Source: Bradyrhizobium sp. Gha
GTDB lineage: Bacteria > Pseudomonadota > Alphaproteobacteria > Rhizobiales > Xanthobacteraceae
DNA length: 64,000 bases
Direction of reading: 5' to 3'
Assembly: GCF_900113735.1 (NCBI RefSeq)
Contig: NZ_FOQM01000004.1
Coordinates: forward strand, 124,001-188,000
The notes under the pieces were generated by a model. It did not search any database and was not told where the DNA came from. It saw nothing but the letters and a program-made list of their open reading frames with translations. The translations under genes were made by a program, and so were the position numbers. Each line of letters starts with the position of its first letter. The stretch's first letter is position 1. This document shows positions 45,967 through 55,117 of this stretch, piece after piece.

Positions 45967-46609
45967 ATGCTCGAACCTCTCGCACGTCACAGCATGGTGA
46001 AGGCTTCGACCGCGGGATGGGCTGCGGTGATGAACCGCTATCCCGAACTTGCCAGCGAGCCGATCGTCGCGAGCTGGGCGCATGCGGGACGCCCGCTCGT
46101 CGCCCGCCGTCCCGACTGCAGCGATACTGAAGGTCTCGTTCCGCTCGGATTGCCGCTGCCGCCGAGCCATGGCAAGCGGCGCATTGCAGTCTCGCTCGCC
46201 GCGATCGATATCGTCGCGTCCGCGCCGCCGCCTCTCTTGGCCGATGCCGCCGCCGCGGCGCCAGCTTCCTGGCACCCTACCATCGACAAGCTCCTCACGC
46301 TTCTGCCGGAGACCCGCAGCTATGGCAGCCTTGCCTGGCAGCACCTCACCCGCCCTATCTCTCAGACAGTTCGGATCTCGATCTGCTGTGGCCCCTGGCA
46401 TCAGTGAAGCAGGCGGAAATCCTGTTGTCCGGCATTGGGGGAATCGCAAAGCAGGCACCGATGCGGCTAGATGGCGAGATCATGGGTCCAGCCGGTGGCG
46501 TTCAATGGCGCGAACTGACCGGTGCTGACGAGGACGAAGTCCTTGTGAAAGGGCCGGCAGGCGCACCACCACGACGCCCGCGGCCTTCCTCGCGGGTCAG
46601 GTGTCATGA
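45967..46609 (+). pseudogene. mdcG: Malonate decarboxylase holo-ACP synthase (MdcG), frameshifted
   Basis: MLEPLARHSMVKASTAGWAA, GLPLPPSHGKRRIAVSLAAI and SYGSLAWQHLT match MdcG, the phosphoribosyl-dephospho-CoA transferase that loads the prosthetic group on the acyl carrier subunit. Near 46355 one shift leads into PYLSDSSDLDLLWPLASVKQ and GIAKQAPMRLDGEIMGPAGG. A second near 46570 is needed to reach TTTPAAFLAGQVS and TGA at 46607-46609. The stop overlaps the mdcB start, so the operon order is preserved. Confidence 0.75.
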
Positions 46610-47454
46610 CCCCAGTGCTGAGATGGCAATCGCGGCCGGGACGCGCGCTCCATGCGGAGCAGCTCGGCCATCTCGCGTCACTCTCTCTGAAACTCGAAGT
46701 CGAGACTTATCCAAAGCCCGGCCTCGTCAGTCATGTCGACAACGGCGCGCATCGCGACATGGACGCCGCGCTGCTGTGCCGGAGCGCCACAACCCTGATG
46801 CCGTTTTTCAGCGAACTCGCCGCCGCGGGCGCCGAGGGCGCTGGCATGAACCGGCTGCGCGCGATCGGCGTTGGCGCCGAGCGCGCGATGCTTGCCGCAA
46901 CAGATGGCGTGAATACCCACCGGGGCGCGATCTTCGGGCTGGGTCTACTCTGCGCCGCGGCTGGCTATCGCAATTCTGTCGGCATCCGCAAGTCGCTCGG
47001 ACGGATGGTGAGGGAGCGCTGGGGCGCCGACATCCTGTCGGGCCCTATCTCGCTGCGCAGCCATGGCACAATGGCCGGACGGCGCTACGGAGCCGGCGGC
47101 GCCAGGGCGGAAGCCGCCGACGGCTTTCCGTCGATGTATGATATCGCCCTGCCCGCGCTGCATGCCGCGCGCAAGCTTGCGCCGCATGACGAAGAAGCCG
47201 CGCGCGTTCAGACTTGCATGCGGCTTATCTCCGAGGTCATCGACACCAACCTGCTGCATCGGGGCGGAGCGGACGGATTGCGCTTCGCGCAAGAGAGCGC
47301 TGCGAGCTTCCTCGCGGCCGGCGGCGTTGGGTCGCCGGATTGGCGCTGGCGTGCGGGCGACATTCACGATGCGTTCGTTGCCCGCAATCTCAGTCCCGGG
47401 GGCTCCGCCGACCTGCTGGCGATGGTGCTGTTCGTCGATCGGCTGGAGGTCTGA
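46606..47454 (+). CDS. mdcB: Triphosphoribosyl-dephospho-CoA synthase MdcB
   Basis: This intact 282-residue enzyme makes the 2'-(5''-triphosphoribosyl)-3'-dephospho-CoA precursor of the malonate decarboxylase prosthetic group. It has LEVETYPKPGLVSHVDNGAH and the family motif GVNTHRGAIFGLGLLCAAAG, then GLRFAQESAASFLAAGGV and an end NLSPGGSADLLAMVLFVDRL. The start ATG overlaps the mdcG stop and the stop overlaps the mdcH start, as in complete mdc operons. With mdcA, C and D missing and mdcE and G broken, the product probably has no use here. Confidence 0.93.
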   Translation: MTPVLRWQSRPGRALHAEQLGHLASLSLKLEVETYPKPGLVSHVDNGAHRDMDAALLCRSATTLMPFFSELAAAGAEGAGMNRLRAIGVGAERAMLAATDGVNTHRGAIFGLGLLCAAAGYRNSVGIRKSLGRMVRERWGADILSGPISLRSHGTMAGRRYGAGGARAEAADGFPSMYDIALPALHAARKLAPHDEEAARVQTCMRLISEVIDTNLLHRGGADGLRFAQESAASFLAAGGVGSPDWRWRAGDIHDAFVARNLSPGGSADLLAMVLFVDRLEV

Positions 47455-48371
47455 TGCTGGCCCTGCTCTGCGGCGGACAAGGGACGCTCTCGTGTAATAT
47501 ATTTGATCTTGTCGCGGACGAGCCCGCAGCCGAGCCGATCTTCGCTGCGGCCACCACCCTTCTAGGAGCGGATCCGCGGGAGTTCATCAGGAGAAGAAGT
47601 GCGGACGAACTCTGTGCCAATCATCCCAGCCAGATCCTGACTGTCACGTCGACGCTCGCGATCCATGCCTGCATCGCGGACCTGTTGACTGAGCAGACCG
47701 CGGTCACGGGCTACAGCGTCGGCGAGATGGCGGCCTGGAGCATCGCCGGGATCTGGACCGCCGATGAAGCCTTGCGGCTCACGGATATTCGCGCCCGCTT
47801 GATGCAAGATGCGGCGGTGCTGGATGGCCGCCTGGGCTATGTTCGCGGGCTCAATCGGGCGAAGCTCGAACCGCTGCTTACGACGCATCGTTGCGAGATC
47901 GCGATCAGGAACCCCGACCTTCTCTATGTGATCGGCGGTCCGGAGGAGGAGGTCATCGCGATCTGCGACGAGACCGCCAAGGAAGGCGCGCGCACGGGCC
48001 TTCTCACCGTGAAGATCGCATCGCACACGACAAGACTCGTGCGGGCCTGCAAGCCCCTTCAGCACGCGCTCGATGCCAGCAGGCACGCGGCCGTCGCAAG
48101 CGGTCGCGTGCTGCTTGCCGGCGGCGATGGCGAACGTATCTTCGCCGCCCAAGATGCCACGACGAAATTGGCCAACCAAGTCGCGCATCCCATCGACTGG
48201 GCGGCAACGCTGGAGGCGCTCGCAGAGTTGGGCGTCACCCACGTGCTGGACCTCGGCCCTGGCCATGCGCTCGCAGAGATGATGCGAGCCTCCCACCCGT
48301 TCATGCGCTGCTACGCCGCCGGCGGATTTCGCACTACAGCCGGCCTGCGCAAGTGGATCGCTGCGGCCTAG
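47454..48371 (+). CDS. mdcH: Malonate decarboxylase malonyl-CoA transferase MdcH
   Basis: This 305-residue acyltransferase opens MLALLCGGQGTLSCNIFDLV and has the GHSxG-type nucleophile motif as TGYSVGEMAAWSIAGIW. Late blocks are NQVAHPIDWAATLEALAELG and HVLDLGPGHALAEMMRASHP. MdcH starts the cycle by moving malonyl from CoA to the acyl-carrier subunit. It begins on the ATGA overlap with mdcB. The gene is intact although the operon upstream is ruined. Confidence 0.9.
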   Translation: MLALLCGGQGTLSCNIFDLVADEPAAEPIFAAATTLLGADPREFIRRRSADELCANHPSQILTVTSTLAIHACIADLLTEQTAVTGYSVGEMAAWSIAGIWTADEALRLTDIRARLMQDAAVLDGRLGYVRGLNRAKLEPLLTTHRCEIAIRNPDLLYVIGGPEEEVIAICDETAKEGARTGLLTVKIASHTTRLVRACKPLQHALDASRHAAVASGRVLLAGGDGERIFAAQDATTKLANQVAHPIDWAATLEALAELGVTHVLDLGPGHALAEMMRASHPFMRCYAAGGFRTTAGLRKWIAAA

Positions 48372-48858
48372 GTCTTCGATCGTCTTACCCCCGCGACAAT
48401 TGCCCTCGATCGCGGCGGCATTCACTCGCTGTTCATATCAATAGACGGCAGGTACAACTTCATCTCATGTCCGGGCGCGACCGCCCCGCAGCGTTCTCCA
48501 TGAACTGCGGCACCACACGCCAGTCAATCCCACCACCACAAGCTTTGATGTTGCAGACCCCGGGAAGCCGCTCTGGCGGAAGCTCCTGTTCGTCCACGAA
48601 GAAGAGGTCGTAGTTGAACGCTGGCAAGAAAACGACTGAATGCCCCCGCTCGCGATCGCGCTCAAATCCACGCTCGTCAAAAGGGCCCGCAGATAAACGG
48701 ATGGATTCCAGAAGCTGCGACCCTCGATCGCAAATGGAGGAATTCCTACAACTCGATCCAGAAATCCTTCACGGACACATACACCGTCGTCGGTTCGGTA
48801 TTCGGCCGAAAATAGGCATTCGCCGCACGATCATGGTACTTCGCTGCATTGGCCTGGA
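48372..48858. other. Region with one coding-like remnant
   Basis: The plus-strand frame at 48487-48639 reads SVLHELRHHTPVNPTTTSFD and LWRKLLFVHEEEVVVERWQE to a stop. It looks protein-coding but lacks a start and matches no family I recognise. The remainder shows nothing clear. It may be the tail of a gene lost in rearrangement. Confidence 0.4.
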
Positions 48859-49491
48859 TCACGTGCGCAGATTGAACACCACCGACAGAACGCGGACCGT
48901 CGGCGTCAGCAATTTTTCATGGCCGTGCACAAAGTTGGCGTCGAATACAAGCGTATCTCCGTGATGAAGCTCCATCACTGCGTCGCCATAACGGTAGATC
49001 ATCGACCCTTCCAGCACATACATGAATTCGATGCCGGTATGTTGAAATCCCGGGTTGTTTGAACAATCACTTGTCAGCGTCACGAGATAGGGCTCGATAT
49101 ATTTCTCGCCAGACAACAGATGCCCGAGCAACTGATAGCTTAGGCCTGAACGATGAGCCTGCCGGCGCACGTTGATGCCCTTACCCGATCGGACGAGAGA
49201 ATAGTCGGTGGGTTGATTGTGGGCCGCAAAGAGTCGCGATACCGGCACTCTAAGTGCCGCCGACAGCGAAGCCAGAGTCGTGAAGGATGGCGTGGCGGAC
49301 CCGTGTTCTATCCTCGATAGCATGGCGTTCGATAGACCTGCGGCTTCGGCAAGTTGATTTGCCGCCATATTCAGGCTCAGCCTGAGGCTTTTGATCTCTT
49401 TGCCAACAGCCAGCGCCAGAGCATTCCTTTTCCCGGAGTCATACTGATGGGTGTCGACCGGCGCATTTGTCTTCGCTGCCGGTCTGGTCAT
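48859..49491 (-). CDS. XRE-family regulator with C-terminal cupin domain
   Basis: With the ATG at 49489-49491 this is a 210-residue protein; the longer frame upstream has no coding character. Residues about 28-85 form an HTH (VGKEIKSLRLSLNMAANQLA, GLSNAMLSRIEHGSATPSFT). Residues about 120-210 form a cupin barrel (HTGIEFMYVLEGSMIYRYGD, LHHGDTLVFDANFVHGHEKL). XRE-cupin proteins sense small metabolites and often control an adjacent transporter or catabolic operon. It is divergent from the ABC operon at 49818 over 326 bp, so that operon is the likely target. Confidence 0.88.
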   Translation of the reverse strand: MTRPAAKTNAPVDTHQYDSGKRNALALAVGKEIKSLRLSLNMAANQLAEAAGLSNAMLSRIEHGSATPSFTTLASLSAALRVPVSRLFAAHNQPTDYSLVRSGKGINVRRQAHRSGLSYQLLGHLLSGEKYIEPYLVTLTSDCSNNPGFQHTGIEFMYVLEGSMIYRYGDAVMELHHGDTLVFDANFVHGHEKLLTPTVRVLSVVFNLRT

Positions 49492-49817
49492 AACCGAGAG
49501 TGCGCCCCTGCGAACACGTTTGCCTTCTATTGGCTTCCTATCGTGCTTTCCCCCGGCCAAACGATACCCTCCGCTAGAATGACGAATAGAGGAAGCACCA
49601 CAGTATGCGATATCGGCACCCAAACAAGAGGCTACTACCCCAGCACCGTAGTATGCCCAGCACTATACTGTGTCCTCGCTCTACGGGCGGCCTTTCGCAG
49701 CGGTCAGGCAGCAGATTTGCATCAGGTTAAAATATTCTCAGCGACGTTGACGGTTCAGGCCCCGGAGCGGACACTTACGCGAGTTGGCTGCGCTTGGACG
49801 TTTGACACGAGAGTAAA
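49492..49817. promoter_or_regulatory. Divergent intergenic region between XRE-cupin regulator and ABC operon
   Basis: This 326-bp region must contain the promoters and probably the regulator's operator. No long perfect palindrome was recognised. The open frames crossing it are not protein-like. Confidence 0.45.
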
Positions 49818-50585
49818 ATGAAGTTTTCGAGTCGTAAGATTGTTGCTCTTGGCATTGCGCTTTCGACGCTCATTGCGTCAAGTGCGATTGCTCAGGACTT
49901 GCGCATCGCTACCGAGGGCACTTATCCACCGTGGAGCTTTGTCGATGCCAAGGGCACTTTGACCGGCTGGGATGTCGATATTGCAAATGCGCTGTGCGAA
50001 GTCATGAAGGCCAAATGCAAGATCGTCGCCCAGGAATGGGATGGAATGATTCCTGGCCTGAATGCCAAGAAATACGACATGATTGTCGCAAGCATGGGCG
50101 TTACTGAAAAACGCAGGCGACAGGTCGCCTTTTCCAAGAAATACAAGAATACGTCCAGCCAGTTTGTTGCCAGGAAGGGTACTTTTGCAGACACGAGCCC
50201 CGCGGCTTTGAAGGGCCGTGTGATCGGCGTACAGCGCGGTAGCATTCAGGACGCCTATTTGTCGGCGACCTATCCCGATTCGCAGATTGTTCGCTATGAC
50301 AAGACTACTGATGTCGAAATGGACCTAATTGCAGGTCGTGTCGACTTGCTTCTGGCCAATCGTGTGACCTCGTTGCTCGGATTCCTCAAGAGTCCGCAAG
50401 CGGCTGACTATGAACTGGTCGGTCCGGAATATACCGGCGGTCTTCTCGGTGAAGGAAACGCCATCGCTCTGCGCAAAGATGACGCCAAACTTTTGGAGCA
50501 GGTGAATTCTGCCATCGATACGATTTTGTCGAACGGGACTTACGACAAGATCGTGAAAAAATACTTTGACTTCCCGCTCATGTAG
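49818..50585 (+). CDS. Amino-acid-type ABC transporter substrate-binding protein
   Basis: This 255-residue secreted protein has a signal peptide (IVALGIALSTLIASSAIA) and the family-3 binding fold with LRIATEGTYPPWSFVDAKGT, TGWDVDIANALCEVMKAKCK and EWDGMIPGLNAKKYDMIVAS. These features resemble lysine/arginine/ornithine or octopine-type receptors. Ligand identity is not determined. It is the first gene of a five-gene unit with a PheA/BacA-like protein, two permeases and an ATPase. It is intact, in contrast to the frameshifted receptor of the related operon at 20323. Confidence 0.9.
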   Translation: MKFSSRKIVALGIALSTLIASSAIAQDLRIATEGTYPPWSFVDAKGTLTGWDVDIANALCEVMKAKCKIVAQEWDGMIPGLNAKKYDMIVASMGVTEKRRRQVAFSKKYKNTSSQFVARKGTFADTSPAALKGRVIGVQRGSIQDAYLSATYPDSQIVRYDKTTDVEMDLIAGRVDLLLANRVTSLLGFLKSPQAADYELVGPEYTGGLLGEGNAIALRKDDAKLLEQVNSAIDTILSNGTYDKIVKKYFDFPLM

Positions 50586-50649
50586 CAATCAAGCGTTCGA
50601 GACGACTAAGACGGATGTTGAACGCATTTAGATGTGCAGGCGAAATTCG

Positions 50650-51279
50650 ATGATCACCTTCGCAACTCTCGGGCCGGCCGGGACCAACCATGAGTTTGTA
50701 ACCAAGGAGTACATCAAGTTTCACGACATTCCAGAGGCAAACATTGTTCTCGTCCCAAATTTCAACGTAGCGATGCAGGGACTGATCAATGGCGACTACG
50801 ACTTCCTCCTTCAGTGTGCTGTTCATCCCGATACGCCTCCGACACTCGGTACGCATTTCCAAAAGATGTTCGCCGTTGACAGCTTCATCTGTCGTAGCAA
50901 GGACCTAGCAGTTCTCACTCGTTCGGATGTCGAAACGCCGAAGTCTATCGGACTGCTGGCTCCGGCGACCGAGAGTTACATCGACACCAGTCAGTGGCAG
51001 ATTCGGGTATCCGAGCCTTCGCTGCCCGTCATTTTTGAGAATCTTCTCAAGGAAAAATACGATTCCGCTCTCGTTTACCTCGAATATGCAGAACAATACC
51101 CGGATCGGGTGCGGGTGGACCAGGTGATCGGTTCTCCCGATGACGTCTGGATCGTCTATGCAAACGAGAGAACATCCAAAGGAAAGCTTCAGGCCTGGCA
51201 TGAAGGGCCTATCCGTGAGCTGATCCGTCGCAAGGTTGAGAACAACACCTTGCGAAAAGTCAGCAGGTCGATGCTATGA
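50650..51279 (+). CDS. Prephenate-dehydratase/BacA-like protein inside the ABC operon
   Basis: This protein of about 209 residues opens MITFATLGPAGTNHEFVTKE, the LGPxGT pattern of the catalytic domain of prephenate dehydratase and of the bacilysin enzyme BacA. Later segments (NFNVAMQGLINGDYDFLLQC; SYIDTSQWQIRVSEPSLPVI) fit the periplasmic-binding-like fold of that domain. There is no ACT regulatory domain and no signal peptide. It may act on a cyclohexadienyl or related compound taken up by the transporter. Its stop overlaps the permease start (ATGA). ATG 50650 is preferred over 50632 because it places LGPAGT normally. Confidence 0.7.
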   Translation: MITFATLGPAGTNHEFVTKEYIKFHDIPEANIVLVPNFNVAMQGLINGDYDFLLQCAVHPDTPPTLGTHFQKMFAVDSFICRSKDLAVLTRSDVETPKSIGLLAPATESYIDTSQWQIRVSEPSLPVIFENLLKEKYDSALVYLEYAEQYPDRVRVDQVIGSPDDVWIVYANERTSKGKLQAWHEGPIRELIRRKVENNTLRKVSRSML

Positions 51280-51950
51280 CGATGGAGTGGGTTTCGGGTT
51301 ATGGCCTGCAGCTAATTTTTGGTGCGGTCACTACGCTCTCGGTAGCCCTCGTAGCACTTGTTGTCGGAACCGTACTCGGCATCTCATTGGGGACCGCAAA
51401 AATTTATGGTGCGAAGCCCCTTCGCTACAGCGCTGAAGCATACACCGCTGTAGTTCGGGGAGTGCCCGACCTCATCGTCATCTACCTGATTTATTTCGGC
51501 GGCACAGTAGCGCTGACCAAGCTCACCGGCGAATATGTGGACATCAACGGGTTCGCTGCAGGCGTAGCGGCCCTTGCCTTCATTTTTGCCGCCTATGCCG
51601 GCGATATCTTTCGAGGCGCCATAGGACAAGTGCCGCGCGGACAAACTGAAGCGGCGCATGCACTTGGACTATCGCGACGCGCCGCGTTTTTTCGGATCAT
51701 CCTGCCCCAGGCATGGCGGCTGGCCCTACCAGGCTTCGGGAATCTTGCCATCATCCTGATCAAGCAGACGTCCTTGATTTCCGTCATCGGACTTGAGGAA
51801 CTGCTGCGAACGTCGTCCGTGATTTCCGGTGCGACCAGGCAGCCGTTCCTCGTCTATTTCGTGGCAGCGATCCTGTACCTGATCATTACGAGTGTTGTGT
51901 CCTGGGGCTTCCGCAACGCCGGTATTCGGTCCAATCGAGGCTTTGCGTGA
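51276..51950 (+). CDS. Amino-acid-type ABC transporter permease
   Basis: This 224-residue HisMQ-type permease opens MTMEWVSGYGLQLIFGAVTT. It has about five membrane helices and the EAA loop FRGAIGQVPRGQTEAAHALG. Its start overlaps the previous stop by four bases, and the next permease starts seven bases after its stop, so translation is coupled. It pairs with the permease at 51958 to form the inner-membrane channel. Confidence 0.92.
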   Translation: MTMEWVSGYGLQLIFGAVTTLSVALVALVVGTVLGISLGTAKIYGAKPLRYSAEAYTAVVRGVPDLIVIYLIYFGGTVALTKLTGEYVDINGFAAGVAALAFIFAAYAGDIFRGAIGQVPRGQTEAAHALGLSRRAAFFRIILPQAWRLALPGFGNLAIILIKQTSLISVIGLEELLRTSSVISGATRQPFLVYFVAAILYLIITSVVSWGFRNAGIRSNRGFA

Positions 51951-51957
51951 GAGCGCC

Positions 51958-52698
51958 ATGCTAGATTTCTCGATCATGGCCGACGCGCTTCCGAAACTGC
52001 TTAAGGGAGCGGGAATGACAGGACGCCTGTCCATACTCATCCTGCTTCTCGGCATGATGTTAGCTGTGCCTCTCGCTTATGCACGCAATGCAAAATCGGT
52101 TTGGCTCCATGGCCCGGCAAGTATTTATATCCTTGTCATTCGCGGGATCCCTTCTCTGCTGCAAGTCTTCATCGTTTATTACGGACTTGGCCAGTTCGGC
52201 TTCGTCCGAAACTCGGTTTTATGGCCGATTTTTCGTGACCCCTTTTGGTGCGTCATCATCGCACTGGGTCTGAATTCTGCCGCCTATACGGCCGAAATCG
52301 TCGCTGGTGCCTTGAGGCAGGTACCGAAGGGGCTCGTGGAGGCCGCGCAAGCCCTCGGGCTCTCGTGGCTCCAGACTCAACGCAAGGTTACGATTCCGCT
52401 CGCTGTGCGCGCAGCACTGCCGGCCTATGAAAACGAAATCATCCTGACGATCAAAGCAACTTCACTCGCCAGCACAATCACCCTCCTCGATCTGACAGGC
52501 GCCGCACGCCTTGAGGTCTCGAATACCTTTGCGCCCTACGAGGTCTTTCTGACGGCAGGAGCAATCTACTTTTCTATCACCACCAGCTTGAGCTGGCTGT
52601 TGCGCAGGCTTGAGGTGCGGTTGTCAGCCGACCACCGGAATGAGGAGCGGAGCGTCAAGGAGTTTCAACCCGTTTTGCCGGGCGTACCCGATCACTAG
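51958..52698 (+). CDS. Amino-acid-type ABC transporter permease
   Basis: This 246-residue protein starts [20 protein letters not shown] at 51958. The longer frame from 51892 overlaps the previous gene. Helices are followed by the EAA loop [20 protein letters not shown]. The C-terminal 20 residues are hydrophilic. It belongs to the HisMQ family and pairs with the permease at 51276. Confidence 0.92.
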   Translation: MLDFSIMADALPKLLKGAGMTGRLSILILLLGMMLAVPLAYARNAKSVWLHGPASIYILVIRGIPSLLQVFIVYYGLGQFGFVRNSVLWPIFRDPFWCVIIALGLNSAAYTAEIVAGALRQVPKGLVEAAQALGLSWLQTQRKVTIPLAVRAALPAYENEIILTIKATSLASTITLLDLTGAARLEVSNTFAPYEVFLTAGAIYFSITTSLSWLLRRLEVRLSADHRNEERSVKEFQPVLPGVPDH

Positions 52699-52754
52699 TA
52701 GTACCGGACTCTCAAGGTGTCATTGCCGTCAATCCCCAATACAAAGCCAGAGAG

Positions 52755-53528
52755 ATGGAGATGAGCGTGCGAGCGATGGAAAGCGGCTCAAGCGAGGGCG
52801 GCACGGTCGTCATGTCCGCAGTCACCAAACGATTCGGCTCGTTCGCTGCGCTCAAGGGCATCGGCCTGAGTGTGGATCGCGGAGAGAAGATCGTGATCTG
52901 CGGCCCCTCAGGGTCTGGAAAATCAACATTGATTCGATGCATCAACCGCATCGAGAAGCATGATGGCGGCTCGATCGTAGTAGAGGGATGCCTGCTCGAC
53001 CATCGGCTGACGAATATAGAGAAGGTCAGACGAGAAGTCGGCATGGTGTTTCAGAGCTTCAATCTCTTTCCTCACATGACCGTGCTTGCCAATTGTATGT
53101 TGGCGCCGATGCTTGTCAGGGGGTTGAAAGCGGCCGAGGCGGAGGAAGTCGCAATCAGCTATCTCAGAAGGGTAAGGATTGCCGATCAGGCTGCCAAATA
53201 TCCCTCCCAACTCTCCGGTGGTCAGCAGCAACGTGTCGCCATCGCGAGGGCGATGTGCATGAAGCCGAAAATCATGCTCTTGGATGAGCCGACTTCGGCG
53301 CTCGACCCGGAAATGGTCAAGGAAGTGCTGAACACGATGATAGAACTCGCAGGCGATGGTATGACGATGATCTGCGTGACCCATGAAATGGGCTTCGCCA
53401 GACAGGTCGCCGACCGGGTAATCTTCATGGATGATGGCACTATAGTCGAGGAAGGCACGCCGGAGCAGTTCTTTCGTCAGCCCAAGACGCAGAGAGCACG
53501 AGATTTTCTGTCGCAAGTTCTGCATTGA
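52755..53528 (+). CDS. Amino-acid-type ABC transporter ATP-binding protein
   Basis: This 257-residue ATPase has Walker [21 protein letters not shown], the Q-loop [14 protein letters not shown], the signature [17 protein letters not shown], Walker [17 protein letters not shown] and the switch His in CVTHEMGFA. It closely resembles the ATPase at 21204 and completes a full importer with the genes from 49818. Starts at 52755 or 52761 are both possible. The gap to the preceding permease is 56 bp, longer than elsewhere in the operon. Confidence 0.93.
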   Translation: MEMSVRAMESGSSEGGTVVMSAVTKRFGSFAALKGIGLSVDRGEKIVICGPSGSGKSTLIRCINRIEKHDGGSIVVEGCLLDHRLTNIEKVRREVGMVFQSFNLFPHMTVLANCMLAPMLVRGLKAAEAEEVAISYLRRVRIADQAAKYPSQLSGGQQQRVAIARAMCMKPKIMLLDEPTSALDPEMVKEVLNTMIELAGDGMTMICVTHEMGFARQVADRVIFMDDGTIVEEGTPEQFFRQPKTQRARDFLSQVLH

Positions 53529-53869
53529 TCAGCCAAAGCTTTCATGCAGCCGTCAGCTGAGCTGCTCAGTTGCCGCATGCAGCGGCTTGGCTTTAGTCGA
53601 AGCCCTCAACGCCATCGGTTGTACCGTGGCGCCGGCCGGGCCTCTCGTGAGGTGATCGCTTTGCAAAGTGCTGACGCCGTGCGCGACCGCAGACTCTTGA
53701 CCAGCAGCCACGCCCGCCTGCAGCCGAGCTCCGCGCCAGTCGCTCAGATCCATACCGCTCGTGCTGAAAGGCCTAGCGGCCATCGTCATGGCGGCCCAAC
53801 CTCTTTCATCTGCTCGCAACGGTTAAGCGCGAGCACAACGCGCAGCGATCCTCGGCTAGGAGAACGGAA
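53529..53869. other. Intergenic region without recognisable gene
   Basis: This 341-bp stretch has only short frames on both strands that lack protein character. It includes the ribosome-binding area of the gene at 53870 (AGGAGAACGGAA). No clear terminator was recognised. Confidence 0.4.
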
Positions 53870-55117
53870 ATGAAGGCACGCTTGTCGAAACGAATTGCTG
53901 TCTCCCTGGTTCTAGCGTGCACGGGGGTGACGCTCGTCGGGCGCGCGGTGGCGGAGCAGGTGCTGAAACCACAAATCGCTCAAGATCCAGTGTCGGATGT
54001 ACCAATTGGCATACAGAACCTTCGTTTCGGGATGCTCGATGCGGGCATCAACGCCCTTACTTTCCATAGCATGGATACACTGTTCACGACACGCACGGTC
54101 GCGCGCTCCGGTCCAGTCTGGCAGCTTCCGCGAGAAGAGCACGCACTTGATTTCAACTATCAGTACGACGGCAAAACGTTCCAGGCTAATCAGTTCCTTG
54201 AACGATCGTACACAAACGCACTTATCGTCTTGAAAGATGGAAAGATTGTCTTCGAGAGGTATCTCAACAACACGAATGATCGAACTCGCTTCATCGGCTT
54301 CTCCATGACGAAGTCGATAACTTCAATGTTAGTTGGCTGTGCGCTGGCCGAAGGTCGGATCAATTCGCTCGATGAGAAGATCGACTCCTATTTGCCGGAA
54401 CTAAAGGGGGGCGGGTACGAACACGCGACGATCCGGCAGATTCTGCAAATGCGATCGGGCGTTGACTACGAAGAGCGGTACGATTTCCAAAACCCGGGGG
54501 TGGCGGCGAGCGGCTTCATCGAAGCACTTGTCAAGAACGTCGCTCGCTTTGCGGATGCGGCACGCACGATCAGCCGAAAGCATTTGCCAGGCGAGGTTTT
54601 CCAATACAAAACGCTGGACACGGCGGTGCTTGGCCTCCTCTTGGAGCGCGTGAGCGGGGGCAGCAATTTGGCCGCTTATATGTCGAAGCACATCTGGGAA
54701 CCGATTGGCGCGGAGGCCGATGGCTTCTTCATTATGGATGGAGCGCCGGGCGTAGGTCGAGAATTCAACGGTGCAGGCTTCAACGCGACCCTTCGCGATT
54801 TCGCCCGGTTGGGTCTTCTTATGCTTAACATGGGAGTCGCCAATGGTCAGCGGATTCTGTCTTCAGAGTGGATCGCGGAGTCGATCCGTCCTACCGATCC
54901 GGCGCACTCGGAGCCACGGGGCTACGGATACCAGTGGTGGACGATTGGCAACGGGGGGGCGTACATGGCAATTGGACTGCAAGGGCAGTACATCTTTGTC
55001 GACCCTGCGACGCGCACGGTGGTCGTCAAGCTCAGCTACTTTCCGCCAGCCGACAAGCTTGCCTCAGATGAGACCCTGGCCTTCCTTAAGGCGGCTTCGG
55101 TCTGGCAGCCGCATTGA
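53870..55117 (+). CDS. Serine hydrolase of the beta-lactamase / 6-aminohexanoate-dimer hydrolase family
   Basis: This 415-residue protein has a Sec signal peptide (RIAVSLVLACTGVTLVGRAV) and is likely periplasmic. The nucleophile motif is SMTKS in RFIGFSMTKSITSMLVGCAL (SxxK). A tyrosine motif is in FQYKTLDTAVLGLLLERVS, and a late GLQGQYIFVDPATRTVVV replaces the KTG box. This is the layout of class C-like esterases and amide hydrolases such as NylB, not of a classical resistance enzyme. It ends the 13-kb segment before the second 17-bp repeat. Its link to the ABC operon is only positional. Confidence 0.87.
   Translation: MKARLSKRIAVSLVLACTGVTLVGRAVAEQVLKPQIAQDPVSDVPIGIQNLRFGMLDAGINALTFHSMDTLFTTRTVARSGPVWQLPREEHALDFNYQYDGKTFQANQFLERSYTNALIVLKDGKIVFERYLNNTNDRTRFIGFSMTKSITSMLVGCALAEGRINSLDEKIDSYLPELKGGGYEHATIRQILQMRSGVDYEERYDFQNPGVAASGFIEALVKNVARFADAARTISRKHLPGEVFQYKTLDTAVLGLLLERVSGGSNLAAYMSKHIWEPIGAEADGFFIMDGAPGVGREFNGAGFNATLRDFARLGLLMLNMGVANGQRILSSEWIAESIRPTDPAHSEPRGYGYQWWTIGNGGAYMAIGLQGQYIFVDPATRTVVVKLSYFPPADKLASDETLAFLKAASVWQPH

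Noticed and set aside
53870..55117. Classical beta-lactamase resistance gene
   Set aside because: The SxxK motif is present but the KTG box and class C YxN context are missing; it fits esterase or amide-hydrolase relatives.
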